From the NCBI GenBank assembly GCA_029339505.1, contig JAQISU010000022.1, positions 14,772,001 to 14,836,000 of the forward strand: a DNA stretch of 64,000 nt, read 5' to 3'. Source of the stretch: Unio delphinus. Its lineage: Eukaryota; Mollusca; Bivalvia; Unionida; Unionidae. Both the position numbers and the translations under genes were made by a program. Shown here piece by piece: positions 10,505 to 25,500 of this stretch. Each line of letters opens with the position of its first letter. Position 1 is the stretch's first letter. The notes beneath the pieces are model-generated. The model did no database searches. It saw only the letters and a program-made list of their open reading frames with translations, and was not told where the DNA came from.

Positions 10505-13500
10505 CTGTAATTAAAATGGTTGAAATGAATAAAAACAGAACAAAAAAACAATTAGCAAAATTTACTTTTGAACCTTCAAGTAGGTCACTGTGATCTTACA
10601 TTATAATATCCAGCTCATATGCATATTCCAACAGAACACACTAAATTTACATATTCTTACAAATTACAACTCTCTGCCAAACAGAAATAAAATTACCCAA
10701 ATAGTATATACATATTTCACCAATAATCAATTCAATCTTATATCCTGATACAAGCCTTTGTATCAAGTTTGATCAAAATCTGATAAAATTATTTTTGCCT
10801 CTAATGCAACAGGCTCAGCTAAGATATCAATCACATCACATATAACCATCCAGAAAACTACACCTCTATGACCTTGAAATGAATCCATTTTGACCACCTC
10901 ATTGCTTGGGATATCAGTAGGCAAACTGGTGTGCCCAATTTGGAAACAACTCTGTTGATAGAAACAAAAGCTATAGCAACTTCTTAAAACTTTAGACAAT
11001 TTAATGCTAAGCTAAATGCAATTCTGTCCTATGACCTTGATGTTTAATCCATCATCCCCAAGGAGTTACTTACACACTGATGAGTCTGGTTCAGATTAAG
11101 ATGCCTGTCTATCATCAAATTTTGCTGAAAACTTTTTTTCCCCCCTTTTCCCTTTCAGACATAGTGACCTAGAGTTTTGACCTCCAAAACAATAGGCTAC
11201 TTATTTACCAATAGTGCAGGCCTGAAATGAAGGTTTATTGCTTGGAAACCAATAGTTTTCCTTTAGTCTAAGTGACTTTAACTTTTAACCCTTAAGCTGG
11301 CAGGTTTCTTCCTTACCTCAGGTATAACCCATCAATAAAGTTTGTTAACTGTAGATGAAGTCTATTTACTGTGCAGAAACCACTTTTCTTCTTTCAATCA
11401 CAACGACCTTGCCCTATGATATCTGACCCCCAAATCAATAAGGTTCATTTTCACATCAATGTGATAATTTGAGTATGGTGGAGAGCTTTAGTTACTGTGT
11501 GGAAATATAGCTGTTTATAGACAGATAGACAACATATGGTGGATGTATACAAAGTCATAACCATCTACCACTCACATGAAATCAAACAATGGTACCCTAT
11601 GCTCCTGACTTTTAACATCTTATCAGTTTATTCTCTATGAAGTTCTCTCTACCCATAGCCCTTGACACTGTGGTCAAACTCTGATGATTATTTACAAATA
11701 CGTGATCCTGCCCTATTGGAACAAATTTAACTTAAAATTGTCATTACATTGATAATCAGATACTGCTACTGATTTGTCCAGGCTTCTGAAAAATTCATCC
11801 CTTTTAAGACATAAAAAGCATACAGATCAGTGAAATATATACAATTCTATGAAATTGAAGAAATAAATTTTATTATGTAAAGTAAAAAACAAACTTTTCC
11901 ATGGCAAGCATTTGTTGTTTCTGATGCTGATAGTGGTACATCTGCGCACTCTGTGCCAATTTTCTATCACCGGGCGACAAACTTCTTTCCTTGGTTGGAC
12001 CGGTTACGCCATATGCTGGGTAGTCCACTTCACTCGCTGCCTTCACACTGTTGTGGAGTCTGAAATGTGAGGATATGTGCATAAATATTTAAGTCACATA
12101 GCATTCATATTTATCTTGTTTCATAATACCATGCTATACTGCATGATATTAAGTGGTAAAACTCCTAAATATATGAGTAATCAGTAGTCTCCACAAGATC
12201 AATCGGGATTGGGGCCACTGATACCCACCCAAATCAAGATCAACCATTACCCTATCAATGTTCCAATATGCTCTAGCATTTACTTGTCTTTATGTGATGG
12301 TCCACTGAAATATAGTGACAATGTATTTGATATGTAGTGGGCCATGTGCTTCCAATGTATTGAGCAATGTATTTGATATGTAGTGGGCCATGTGCTTCCA
12401 ATGTAGTGAGCAATGTATTTGATATGTAGTGGGCCATGTACTTCCAATGTAGTGAGCAATGTATTTGATATGTAGTGGGCCATGTACTTCCAATGTATCT
12501 GATATGTAGTGGGCCATGTACTTCCAATGTAGTGAGTAATGTATCTGATATGTAGTGGGCCATGTGCTTGAAATATAGTGATCCATCTGCTTGATATAAG
12601 TGGGCCATTTGTTTCAAATGTAGTGGGCAATGTGTTTGAAATGTAGTGGGCCATTTGCTTCAAATGTAGTGAGCAATATATTTGATATATAGTGGGTCAT
12701 GTGCTTGAAATAAAGTGGGCCATTTGCTTCAAATGTAGTGGGTAATGTGTTTGAAATGTAGTGGGCCATTTGCTTCAAATGTAGTGAGCAATATATTTGA
12801 TATGTAGTGGACAATGTGTTTGAAATGTAGTGGGCCATTTGCTTCAAATGTAGTAGTGGGCCAAGTGTTTGCTTGGTTGTTAAAAACACTAATTAGTATA
12901 CATGTGATTCTTGGACTTTGTCAACTATTTTATTTTCATTGCATCACTAATCAGTGCTGATTAACATGAAGGCATCATAATTTACCTCTTCCCAAGGATG
13001 TAAATCACACATTTGTAGGTTTTACACTGGATCTATGGCACTTATAAACTTGAGAGTATTGGATGGTCACAAGATACTGCAAACAACATGGCAGTGGGCT
13101 CCAATTATAATATTTAGGCATAAATATACAGAAAAGACAAAAAGTCAATAGCATCATCTTAACTACAATATGAATTGCTTTTGACAGGAAAGAACTGCTT
13201 TTGACAGGAAAGAAGACAATGTTCATTATGAAAATTAAAGTTAATTTAGGAGACAAATCCCCCCCCCTCACATTGGAAGGATCATGTGCTACTTTAAATT
13301 GTACAAAATTCTCCCATATTAGATCTTCTGTTGTTATTTGTTTTTATTGAAACTAAAGTTATTGGTCATATCATGCACAGGAAATGGGAGCCAAATTCCT
13401 CTCACAAGGAAAAACCTAGAGGCAGCTGATTCAAGTGTTCCTGGTGGGTACTGAACTTGAACCCTTGGATTACATGTCTGATGCTTTACTCTAACTCTAC

Positions 13501-16500
13501 CTATGCTGAATGTACACATATTGAATATCCGAAGAAACATGATACAGTATTGCTTCTGTATGACCAGGGTATATAATTACCCTAATTTAAAAACTTTTGG
13601 TCAAAGATATTTTAAAAATATAGCACTGTAAAGGCAAATTCAATAACACGAGTCTATTCTAGAACAGAAAATATTTAGGAAAATTGAAAAAACATGATGG
13701 TGATTCTTAATACAGGAGATATTAAATGAACAAACAAATAATGGTTGGGTTTGCAAATATGATCTGTTAATTTCACACTCTGGGCTGGATTTGGGGTGTG
13801 ATGTTTAAGAAACTGGAATCAAAGACTACCAAGCAAAGTATATAAATATTTGCTTTAACTTCATCCCATCTTCAGGCCATATGGTGTCTATTATAAGCAT
13901 TGATGTAAAATCGTCGAGGATCCAACTGCTAAATCTTCACACAAAAAAAACATTTCCAACACAAAGGTAAAAATATAATTAAAAAAAGAAGATAAATGTC
14001 AAAATAATAAACAGTTTAAAAAATGTACATTATGTACTTGCTTATCAGCTGAGTCTAACTTCACATAACAAAGACCCTGATATGTCCTTTCATAATGCAC
14101 TGGATTATCTATTTTGTTTGCTCCATTAATTACTCCAAACAAACTGCACATTGTTAAGACTGTAAGTAACAGAAAAGAGCAAAAAGCAAAAAGTTTTGTC
14201 AAATGCAACAAATAATGTATTTCCTCAATTATAAACAAAGGTTAATTACACAATACTAATTAAATATACATAACAATATACACAGAAATGCCAGCCCATT
14301 ATGCAAATAGCAGATAATGTTCTACTGTTTATTCAACTGATTACTCCTAGCAATATGTACTAACCATGATCTGCTATTGCATAATGCACCAGAAGATCAG
14401 GTCTATATTGTTTGGTCCACTTATCACTCCTTGACAAAATACACAGACCCTCATCTGCTGTAGCATAATGTACCAGAAGATCAGATTCTATGTTGTTTGA
14501 TTTGTTTTACTAGTTACTTTTGGCAAACTGCATTGGCATTGATCTATAACCATATAATGCAATGGCAGCTCTGGGTCTATGCAGTTTGTAGTTGGACTTA
14601 ACCTATAAGTAAGCATATATGGACTCTGACTTGCTTATAATTAAAGATTTTTAAATCCATGGGTTGAAAATCCATCAGGCAAACTTTTTGACATGTTTAC
14701 CTGCCTCGATTAAACTTTTAATGACCCATTTATTACAGAAATATAACAATGGAATATGTTAACGACCTAGATTTGACTGCATTGCATATAATCACAAAAA
14801 CAGACTAGACTAGACCCTTTGGTAAACATTTATCAGTCTTTATGAATGAGAGCAAAGTACTATTATGAGCTTGATCAAAATAAACTTCCATAAAAAGGTG
14901 AGGGCTTTAAACGGACAGTTTGCAAAATTCTCTACAAAACATCCTGTTTAACAAAGAAAAATCTGGTTAGTCTCGAATCAAAATCATCATTCACCTGAAT
15001 GTGTGAGTAATTCGAAAAGTCATTATACTGTAAGAAATGTTCACTAGCCATTTTGAGTTGGGCTAGCAAATGTTTAACTCCTGTAATTTGAAATAAATTT
15101 TAAATTACATACAGTTGTCAATATATATTAAAATATGCATGATTATCAGGCCTGACCTAGGGTCTCATTATGGGAAGAATAATGACTATTATTAATTTCT
15201 CTCATTTTCATACAGAGGTCTAATTAATATGGATTTATGCATGAGAAAAAAATCAAAATGTTTATTTTCTGATCATTATAGATTTACTGTACCTTACACA
15301 GTATTTACTGGATCTATATTTTATAATTATATTTTCAAACTATGCAACATGGTAACCAATATCCCTTGCAACCATCCACATGAAATATTGAGTGATATGT
15401 TTAAATACAAATGAAATATTGAGTAACATGTTTAAATGCAAATGTTATCAAGTTTGAAAATCACATGAAAATGTTTTTATGGATGATATACTGTAAAATA
15501 GTCCATCATTTTAATTTGATTTAGCAGAATCAATATGAAAGCACCATGTGTTATTCCTCAACTGTAATCCTAATGGCTTGAGCTCAGATAAGCAGTGTAT
15601 TTATGTATTCTAACCTAACAAATTGACAAAAACATGCTTAGAAATTTAATTCTAAGCATTCAGTCCAGAGTTGCTATTGTATTGCTTCTATCATATGCAT
15701 TGTCTTTTTCATGATGGTGCACTTAATCAATAAAACAATAAAAACTGGGACACACTATCCACGTTCTATCTATTGGGCTTTTGCGCCAAGTCATCTGTTT
15801 TCATTGACAGCACTTATTCCATAAGACAGCTCACACAATCATATGTTCTGTCACACCCTAAATTAATTGTGAACACTAAAAATCCATTATGCAGTCAATA
15901 TTTTCTCTTTGAAGTACTTAATTCTGGCAGATTCACTAAAATTCAATAAGATTTACCCGTATGTACTCACTAGTAAATCCAAAATGCAAACAACATGATG
16001 TTCCAGCAGATCAGGGTCAATGTGGTTTGTTCTATTAATTACATTTAACAAACTGAATGACCAAAAGCTTCCAGTACATTCTGTGTTGACTTATCTGGCT
16101 CTGTGGAGTCTGCCGCTGGATCATTATATATGATAATGGAATGCTGGAAATTCTCATATTAACTGCTGTTTGAAAATGAAAAGAAAGTGAAATCTCACTT
16201 CACTTGTTCATTTGAAAAGTATTCTAATTTTTGGCAATGTTTGGCTTGGCTCAAATGCTGATAGAGAAAATTAAATTGGCTTGCAGTTTTCATGTTCAGC
16301 ATTTCAAAAGTATAAATGGGGACAAGTCTACCAAATCTTTTCCAATATATAACTGTGCCAAAATCAATAATGTCTGAGTTGAACTTCCACTACCATAAAA
16401 GCAAAAATGGGACAAGTCAAAACATTTTCTGACACTTCACTGTGCCACAACTTCCATAAAAAATATAAATGGGAGAAAGTCTACCAAATTTTCTGATACT

Positions 16501-19500
16501 TCCCTGTGCCAAAGAGAATGATGTCCGGGCAGAGGTACACAACCCATATATCATACCACTTTAGTGTTCAGCATTGCTGGGCATGCGAGAATATTGCCAG
16601 TGATGTGCAATAGAAATATCATTAATTGCTGTTTTTTGTTGTAGGGTTTCATGCCATTTTCCAGCACAACATAGGCTATACATGGTGGTCAGTATAACTG
16701 GTGGAGGAGGAACCCTGGAAAACCCCTGAACCACAAACCAAAGAGAAGCTACTGGCAAGCTTTCTCATGTACCAATGTAAGCCAAGCCTGAGACTTAAAT
16801 CCACATAGACAAAGGTGAGAGGCCAGTGATCCAGATTGGTGAGCACTTTAGACTAGTTGGCCACTCGAAGTGCCCATTAATTGTAATACGAGTCTATGAA
16901 AAGATAAAGTACAGTAAAGATAACACATCATCAACCACTGCCACCTAATTTCCCCAAAAATGTGAATGTCAGATAAGGGGTAAATTTTGACTGACCTTTC
17001 ATGAAATGTTCTGATTCATTATGTACAGAAAAACCTTGTTAATCAAAAATTCACATTTATTGGAATGTCTTGGTATCTGTAATTTCTGCAAATGAATTTT
17101 CTCACATTCTTTAAAGCAGACTTGTGCAACTTCTGCCAGGGCAGAGACCAGTTAAGCCATTTTTAAAGCCCCACTTTATGATGAAAATAAGCAGATAAAG
17201 CCAGGTCATAGGTTATGAGATGCCTGCTTGATGCCAATCATCAATCTGGATTCCAAATTTACCAATCTGAATAAAAATGCCTTGAAACACACACCATAAG
17301 TTCAATCTATGTTTAATAGTCGCTATGCAATAACAATATTTTCTGTAGACACCGCTTATTTCTTTCATGTCACAGACTTTGACTATTTGATCCAAAATCA
17401 ATAGGCTTCATCTATATCAATAGCAAAAGACATCTACAAGATGTGGTTAAAGTATGTGATGATGTAATGATGTTAGTGTACTTAAACCGTAGTAATTGTT
17501 TCAGTCATAGTGACCATAACCTTTGACCCAAAATGGTTCTCCCTTTGTGCAAGCAGTGCATGAAGTGTGGTAACCATGGAGTATGGAAAACTCGAGGTAA
17601 TGTATGCATAACATTTTTTTCAGTCACAGTGGCAATAACCTTTCACCTTTTAATGATGAAACCAACATTGTTCTTTCTTACCATAAGTGTAAACTATTCA
17701 AAGTTTTGGTGATTATTGATGGTATAGAAATCTCTTTGAGATGAACCCACTTTTATTTTTTCCCCAAGACCCTAACCTTTGACCCTAAAACAGACTGGAT
17801 TCTTCTTTGCTCAAAATGAAAGCTATCCACAAAGTTTGATAATGAGAGCACAAAAGCAGAGTATTAAGCAGAAACCATTTTCATCTTTCGGTAACATTTA
17901 CCATGAAATTTTACCTTTTAACCTAAAAAATGATAGGGTTTTTCTTAATCTCAAATGCAAACCATCCACAAAGTTTGATAACTGTTGGTGGTAGATATCT
18001 TGATCAATTGCACAGAAACATAACTAGTGACAGCTGGATAGATGTCACAATATACGCTGCCTTACTTTGAGCACATGAAAAAGGATGAGGAAAAAGTGTC
18101 AAGTTTAATGGGATTTCACTGTGCAAAATGGTGGAAACTGAGCTCACACCATTATGTTAAACCACAAACCCAGTCCAGTACAATGCAGAGATTGTATTCA
18201 AAATCATAACAGTGTAACTGGACTATGTTGTATTATTATAATGCAGTTGTAATGTAAATATGTAGTAATAAATTTCCACAAAATGCAGTCACTTGCATTA
18301 ATAAAAGTATTCTACCATCTCCTTTGACAAATGGATAAGATCTCATATTTGCTTGGTATGCACAAAAAAATCCTAGCAAGTTGAAATTATGTTTTGCTTT
18401 ATGAGCATGAAAGCTATTAAAAACATGATCTCTTAACTTATACGTTCCAATTCTATATATTTGCTAAGTAAATGAACAAAACAGTATTTTTAACTATCGG
18501 GTTTATTACCAAATTCAGTTCTGATCAAAGACATTGTTATCCTGATATGTTCTATCCATACATATTGGAACAAAATAAGTCCTGAAGACAGAAGAATGGA
18601 ATGAATGTGCTATCATAAGCTCTCATAATGAAGTGTGCCCTTTTTTTTTTAACCCTTTGAACCCTAATCTCCCCCATATTTCGGCACAATAACCCGAGCC
18701 TCCCCGACAATTTTTGACAAATTTATAAAAAGTAAAATTTTGCAAAATATAAGTAATATTATGTCTTAGAATGATAATCCACTATGATATAACAGCAAAT
18801 ATCAAATTGTCTCTTTTCAAACATGCTTATAAAATGCTTTTTATTACTATGACTATGTAACAAACTGTCTCGAAATTTTGTTCATGTTGTACCATTCATG
18901 CAAGATCTATATTTCACTGACCATCTAGCGAATAACATAACACAGGTTGGTATACCGGCCTGTCGGGTTATGATGGTAGATAGCTAGGCTGGTATACCGG
19001 CCTGTCGGGTTATGATGGTAGATAGCTAGGCCAGTATACCGACCTTTCGGGTATATACACCGTTACAACCGGCTGGTAAACTGACCAGTCGGGTTCAAAG
19101 GGTTAAGAAAAGTCCAAATACACAGACTACAATGACAGTTCATAAGAAATAGTTTCCACGTGGACAAAATTCCATATGCATATACACTCTTTACATACCA
19201 AATGGCTCCTTTAAGACTAAAGTTAAATTCAAACTAACAAACTTTCTCCTTAAAACAATTCATTCCTGAACATATTTATCAGTAAAATTCAATCTGCTTA
19301 AGTTTACAGACAAACCAAAAGTACTTTGAAGAGAATGATGCTCTACTCTCTAAAAAGAATTTTCAGGAATTCAAGATACGACCATTTCTTTAAACTGCTA
19401 ATTGTTCAAGCCGTCTCTGAGCTAGAACATTTTAAAATCAGCCACTGTGGCGACCATACTTTATTTAATACAAACTAAGCCATCATTTGGTGACTTTGGT

Positions 19501-22500
19501 GAAAATGCCATGTTAACATGACCATCCATTCAACAGTTATGCAAGATTTTAAGGTGGGCTTTGCAGCAGTCATATTGGATATATATTGATGGGCACTAAT
19601 TGTGTTTAGGTCCCATTAAATGTTGCTTGAAGTCTTTAAGTGAAAAAAATATTGAAAACACCATCAATTCTAAAAAAAAGTAGTGATGATAAGATTTTCA
19701 AGACATGATGACCATAATGGCTGCAGAATATAATTGTCATTCAGGACTAACTAGAAAAGCACAATGTCAATAATAAGACTGTCTATTTGGATGAAGTAGT
19801 TAAGTAACAAGATTATCAAGAAGGATGCCATGATAACCTTATTAGAAGTCAGAATGGCATCATTTGTATTTAGGAGCAACACGAAAATGATATGACATTA
19901 CTTTCATTTAAGAGGATTAGCTATAACAAGATGTTCATGATGGATGCCTTGGTGGCCATATTGGATATCAAATAAGAACCATTTTCATTTTGGAATAACT
20001 ATATTTATCATAATAAGTCTTCTGGTGAAAACCCAATGCTGACAAGTCTCTCCATGTAGGTGAAGTAGCAATGACTGGATATTCATGATGGCCACTGTGG
20101 TATTCATATTGGACAAAAGATGAGTACAATTTTCAATTAAAGAACTATATACCATACAAATTCTTCTGGTCCAAAACCATGCTGACTTGCTGTTCTGGAG
20201 TAGTAGTGGTAAGATCCTTATGATGGCAGCTGTGGTGGCCATATTGGATTTTGTATCCGCTCCATTTTCATATATAAAAACTTAGGTACCATAAGAATTA
20301 TTTTAGTGAAAACCCTATGCTGATATTTTCCACATGGTTAATGTCACGGCTATACCTTTTGTCCAAGTGGAACTATTATTTTTTAGACTTCTTTATTAGT
20401 CTTCTGTTGAAAACCACATGTCAGGAACTTTCCATTCATAGGAAGATATACCAACATCGTGGCCATATTGGTTGTCAATTTGGTAGTTTCATTCAGGATG
20501 GAATAGATATCATAAAAAGTATTCTAGCAAAACCCGGATGTTTATATGATCATTCATTAAAATGGAGTAGTAGCTGTAAAAAATATTTTAACAATGACTG
20601 CAATACAGAAGTCTTCTTTTAAACCCCTCATAATAATATGACTTTCCATTCAATAGGAGTAGCAATGACAAAATTTTAAATAGGGCTCCCATGGTGGTCA
20701 CAGTGGATGTCCCATTGGTGTCATTTTTCATTCAGGGCCAAGTAGACATCATAAGGAAGAATAAGTTAAAACCCAATGTTGATTCAGGAGGAGTGTGTTG
20801 TGTGTAATTTGCATTTTTAATGTAGCTTTCACAATTTGTTCAGTCATATCACAATGATATCGGAAGTGTGGCAGTTTATAGTGATGTCTATCACTGAAGC
20901 ATCATCCTGCATACATGAGTAGCGATATGAAGATTTACAAGACAGCCTCTGTGATGGAAATTTTGTAGGTCTAAGTTGACACTATCTTTATGCAGGATAA
21001 ACTGGATCTGGATTGGTAGTCAAAATGACATCTTTTTTTATTATGACAAACTTGACCTCATAAAAAGTCTTCAAGAGAAAACTCCATATTGATGAAACAA
21101 TCCATTCAGAAAGAAAAAAGGTTACCATGGTCATAATGGATGCAAAACAACCCAAGATTCTAAATATTGGATGTCAGATTGGCACCAATGTCAGTTATGA
21201 CAAACTAGGCACCAAAGGAAGTTTTTTAGTGACAATCTTTATGTTTATGCTTTTCGTTACTGAAATCAGCAGGGGGGTACAAACAAATGGGGATGTAGAC
21301 ACAGACTATAGTTGGTCCTCTATCACAATGAATGGTGCCTTATCAGCCAGTGAGATACAGTGCAACGAGGAAGGTTTAAGTTGCTTCTTGTTATGATCTA
21401 ATGGTACAAATTATACACTATAAGATTGATTGTGACTTCCAATCTATTCATATGAAAATATTGATTTTGTCCACATTTTTAGACACAAAAACTACTATTG
21501 TGAATTACTTACATACAATGTTTTAAGGTACATATCAAAATGACTGATTTCAAAATATTCCAGAAGATCTGCAATCATGTTATAACTACAAATGCAAAGC
21601 ACATCATATCTTTGAGAATTACATATGTATCCTTCCTAACTCTTGATAGCTCTCAGTCATATCTGGTGCCTAACCCACAACATATTCATTAAGCAGGGTA
21701 ATTTATGTGGATCATAAGATAACAGAATAAACTAGTCATGTCACGTATTTATCTGACAGTAAATTCTCTAATCACAACAGAAACAAACTAATAGCAAGTT
21801 GTTGTTGCAGTGTTTACCGCAATTTTTCAGCACAAGATAGGCTATACATGGCAGCAAGTATAACTGTTGGAGGAAGAACCCTGGAAAACTCCATGAAGAA
21901 CCACCTACCCACAAGAAGTTACTGGCAAGCTTTCTCATATACCCACATTAGCTGAGCCTAAGATTCAAACCCATGCCAACAGGTGAGACAGCAGTGATTG
22001 AGAACGATGAGTGCTTTAGACGACTAGGCCACTCTGGGCCCATTGATAGCACGATGCTAAACATTATGACCATATACAAGGTTTATTCTAGATCAGGCAT
22101 CACCAACATATTTTACATAGCGTGCAACTTTTCCCCTCCAATTAATTACAAAATGAATGTGCACATGTTGATAGGAAGAGAGTATTACTGTTAAAATCAA
22201 GATTTTTGGCTGCCCTCCATGTGTCACCTTGTGGCATGTGTGCGTAGGTTGCCGACCCGTTCTAGATTGTTCCCTTGCAAAAATAAACTTATTTCTCATA
22301 TTGGCACAAGAATGTTCCATACACAGCAACTGTTGGATCCATGAAAAATTCCCAAAGAAAATAGGGATAAGTGATTGTTATAGTCCATATTAGATCAAAC
22401 TGAGTGCACTGAAAGCTTACTGAATAGAGTGTGCTCACTGCCAAAATACTGTAAGCTTACTGAATAGAGTTTGCTCACTGCAAAAATACTGTAAGCTTAC

Positions 22501-25500
22501 TGAATAGAGTGTGCTCACTGCCAAAATACTGGAAGGCAAATTATTTCATTGGCTGACAGAAATGACACGCTAATTTTGAGTAGCTTGGGAATGAAATGCA
22601 CATACTCCATGATCACTAATACAAAACATCAATAAGAAAAACTTAAATCTTCAGGGAAGAACATTGCAGCTTTTATTTCCAAAGTAGTATATTTGGAGGA
22701 AAAAATATATAGACTCAAATGTTCAAAATAAATTCCAGGAAAGAATGATAACTTTGAAGATTTTTGACACACAAGGCTGATCATGGGTACATGGTTATGT
22801 CAAGTTATTAATTTTTGCAATTGAATTTTTTCCAGAATTAAGTACTTTGAGTCAGTAGATGCTGAGTCATACAAAAAGCATAATTTGTAACAATTTCCTC
22901 ATGAACTAAAGGACTGACCAATTAACTGGGACAGGGGTGAGGGATGGCAAGTCTTTTGCAAAAACATTTCTGGCCTTCAAAAGCTTGTTAAAGATACTTT
23001 TGTACTTTATTTATAGAAGAAAGAATTGATTTTACTTGATTCAAACCCAAAACAAAAGGTTCATCCCTAACATAATTGTGACTAGAGGACATGGTAAAAC
23101 CCCTTAAAACTTAAAACCACTGAGCACAATCCCCCACCCCCAATTTTGGTCTTGAGATGTTTTTGGTTTACAGAGTTTTTGCAAATGTGAAAAAAATGTC
23201 TTTGTCTAAGCATTTATGTGACGAGAGACAGAGAAATGGGGGGAGGAAGGGAATAAAAGAATGAATTATGAGAGCATCATTATCTGTATGTTCAAGTTCA
23301 CAAGTATTTGATGAAAAGCTTGATAATATATTGTTTCTGAAAATCACAATGTCGTATAAATAAATACAGCTGTCACATAGAAATACAGTCCTCATCACAA
23401 GAAACATTTTAGGAATGACATGATTTTATAGCTACATGTCCATTAGAATTATGAATGATATACTTCAGTGTTTGAATATAAGCTAGATGACTGTATGGTT
23501 GTGGAGGCAAACCCTTCTGTTGGCTGGGGTGTCCTAATCACCCCATGTCCCTGACTGGTTTCATTACTACTGTAACTCATCAGAGGGAATAATATGGGTT
23601 GATTCGTTTGTTCAGCATCTTGGACTAGATGGGAATTCTATCATCTTTGATTCAATGTTTAAATTATCCCTATATTTCAAAATGTTAACATTTCAAGAAC
23701 ATGGCTTAAAGAAGGTATGGATCAATACGTTTTCTTTCATCTTTTATAACTACCAGTAATGTGTCTTGTGTTAATGAATCGATTTCCTATGCAAAATTAA
23801 GAACATCTTTAGCAATACTGAAGTATCTTTTTAAATCTCTGTATAAGATCTAAAACGTCAGGCCATGCCATTGAGAATATGGTTCTTAGAATACTGCTTT
23901 GTTGGTCTCCATCAGTAAGTCATGAAAAGCGAGACCACATGCATAGCTATCAAAGCTCTAAGATTTAATTTTAAACAAAACCCATTCAAACAATATTCTA
24001 TGGATCATGTATATAAATGAATAGAACCAATTTCTATGAGATAATTTGTAAAAAAACACTGTCTTTCTAAAATGGCTTACCTACAAGAATTTAATTAATA
24101 ATAGTTTAAAATTATAAACTGGCTCTTTTGCATGATTTTTGTTGTTGTAGGGGTTAATGTAATTTTTCAGCGCATGATAGGCTATACATGGCAACCATCT
24201 GAGACTTGAACCCACGAATTGCCCACTGAAATTAGACACAAAGACACAGTGGTCCCTTTTAAGAGTGCTCTTAAGACTCACCTGTTCGACTGCAGGGACA
24301 AACTTATCATTGTCTCTACAATGACTGATCTGAAGCATATAAAAAGTGAATGTTTATTCCAGATAATTAATAAATCCATGATGTAAGTGATTGTGATAAA
24401 GGTATGTAGTATGTATTTAAACTTGAATAATCAAGATACAGACAGGTAAGGGTATTTGCAATCCTTGCATTTATAAAATGACTCCCTTTTTGATTAGGTT
24501 TGGGTCACTGGGCCAGATATTTTGAAATCACATCACACCATTGACACAGGCTGAGTACTGGGAAGAGAATTACCTGTCCAAACAGATTTTTACTGGGTCA
24601 GGTTTCTCTACTTCCATTTGGTCCTGTTTCTCCACCCATCCCTATCTCTGATGGTTATCCACCATAAAACAGATTGTTGGGGTTTTATTGTTTTACAAAC
24701 AAAACCCAGAAAAGACCCAGGTATGGATGGGGGTTGAGAACCTGAGCCAGGAAGATAAAATATTTACCATAAAATCTATCCAGGCCAGTTAATTTTTGGG
24801 AAGTGCAAAACCACTGGCCATCCAATCTTGACATCAAATTTCATCTCTGACAGCACTAACCTGTCAATAATGGGATGCAAGGTAAAGGTTTATATCCCTG
24901 GTGCAAGGGAAGAAAAAACAAAGAAAGCTAAAATTAGGGTAAAAGAAAGGATATTGTGATAAAATTAACTCATTTGGGGTTTTAGAGTTTTCTGTAAATG
25001 CAGAATAATGTCTAACTTAAAGTGAATAGTCAGGCTTTAATAAAACAGCACAACACTGAGTAAACACTTAGCTCCAATTCAGCTTTCTGATTATTTGCAA
25101 ATTGCATTCGGTTAAACTCATCAAAGCTACATTATGAAACAAGGTGAATATTCTGAGACTTTTAAAACAAGACTCTGTTCTTAAATCTTAATTCACAAAC
25201 TTTTGCAAAGCAACAAAGTTTTGAGCCGAGTATGTACTCAAATGGTTAAGTTTTACGCAATTTGAAAGCCGTGCATGTGGTCTCGCTTTTCATGACATGG
25301 TCATCTCCAATATACATACTTGTACCAGCAGACTCCAGCCATTATTATGCCAACAAGGGCAACTACACTGCAACCAGCAACAATAACTGAAAAGAGGGGG
25401 AAAAAACAATTAACAGTACAATGTACACATACGAAAAACATTATCCAAACTAATGATGATAAACAATATCACATACAACATGCATACTTTATATATTTCC

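Noticed and set aside
12273..12889. Overlapping minus-strand ORFs of about 90-127 codons
   Set aside because: They are produced by a 23/46-bp tandem repeat lacking stops in three frames; no splice sites or family similarity.
24255..24297. CR1-type LINE C-terminal phrase (PFKSALKTHLF)
   Set aside because: About 13 residues only; chance or an ancient scrap cannot be separated.
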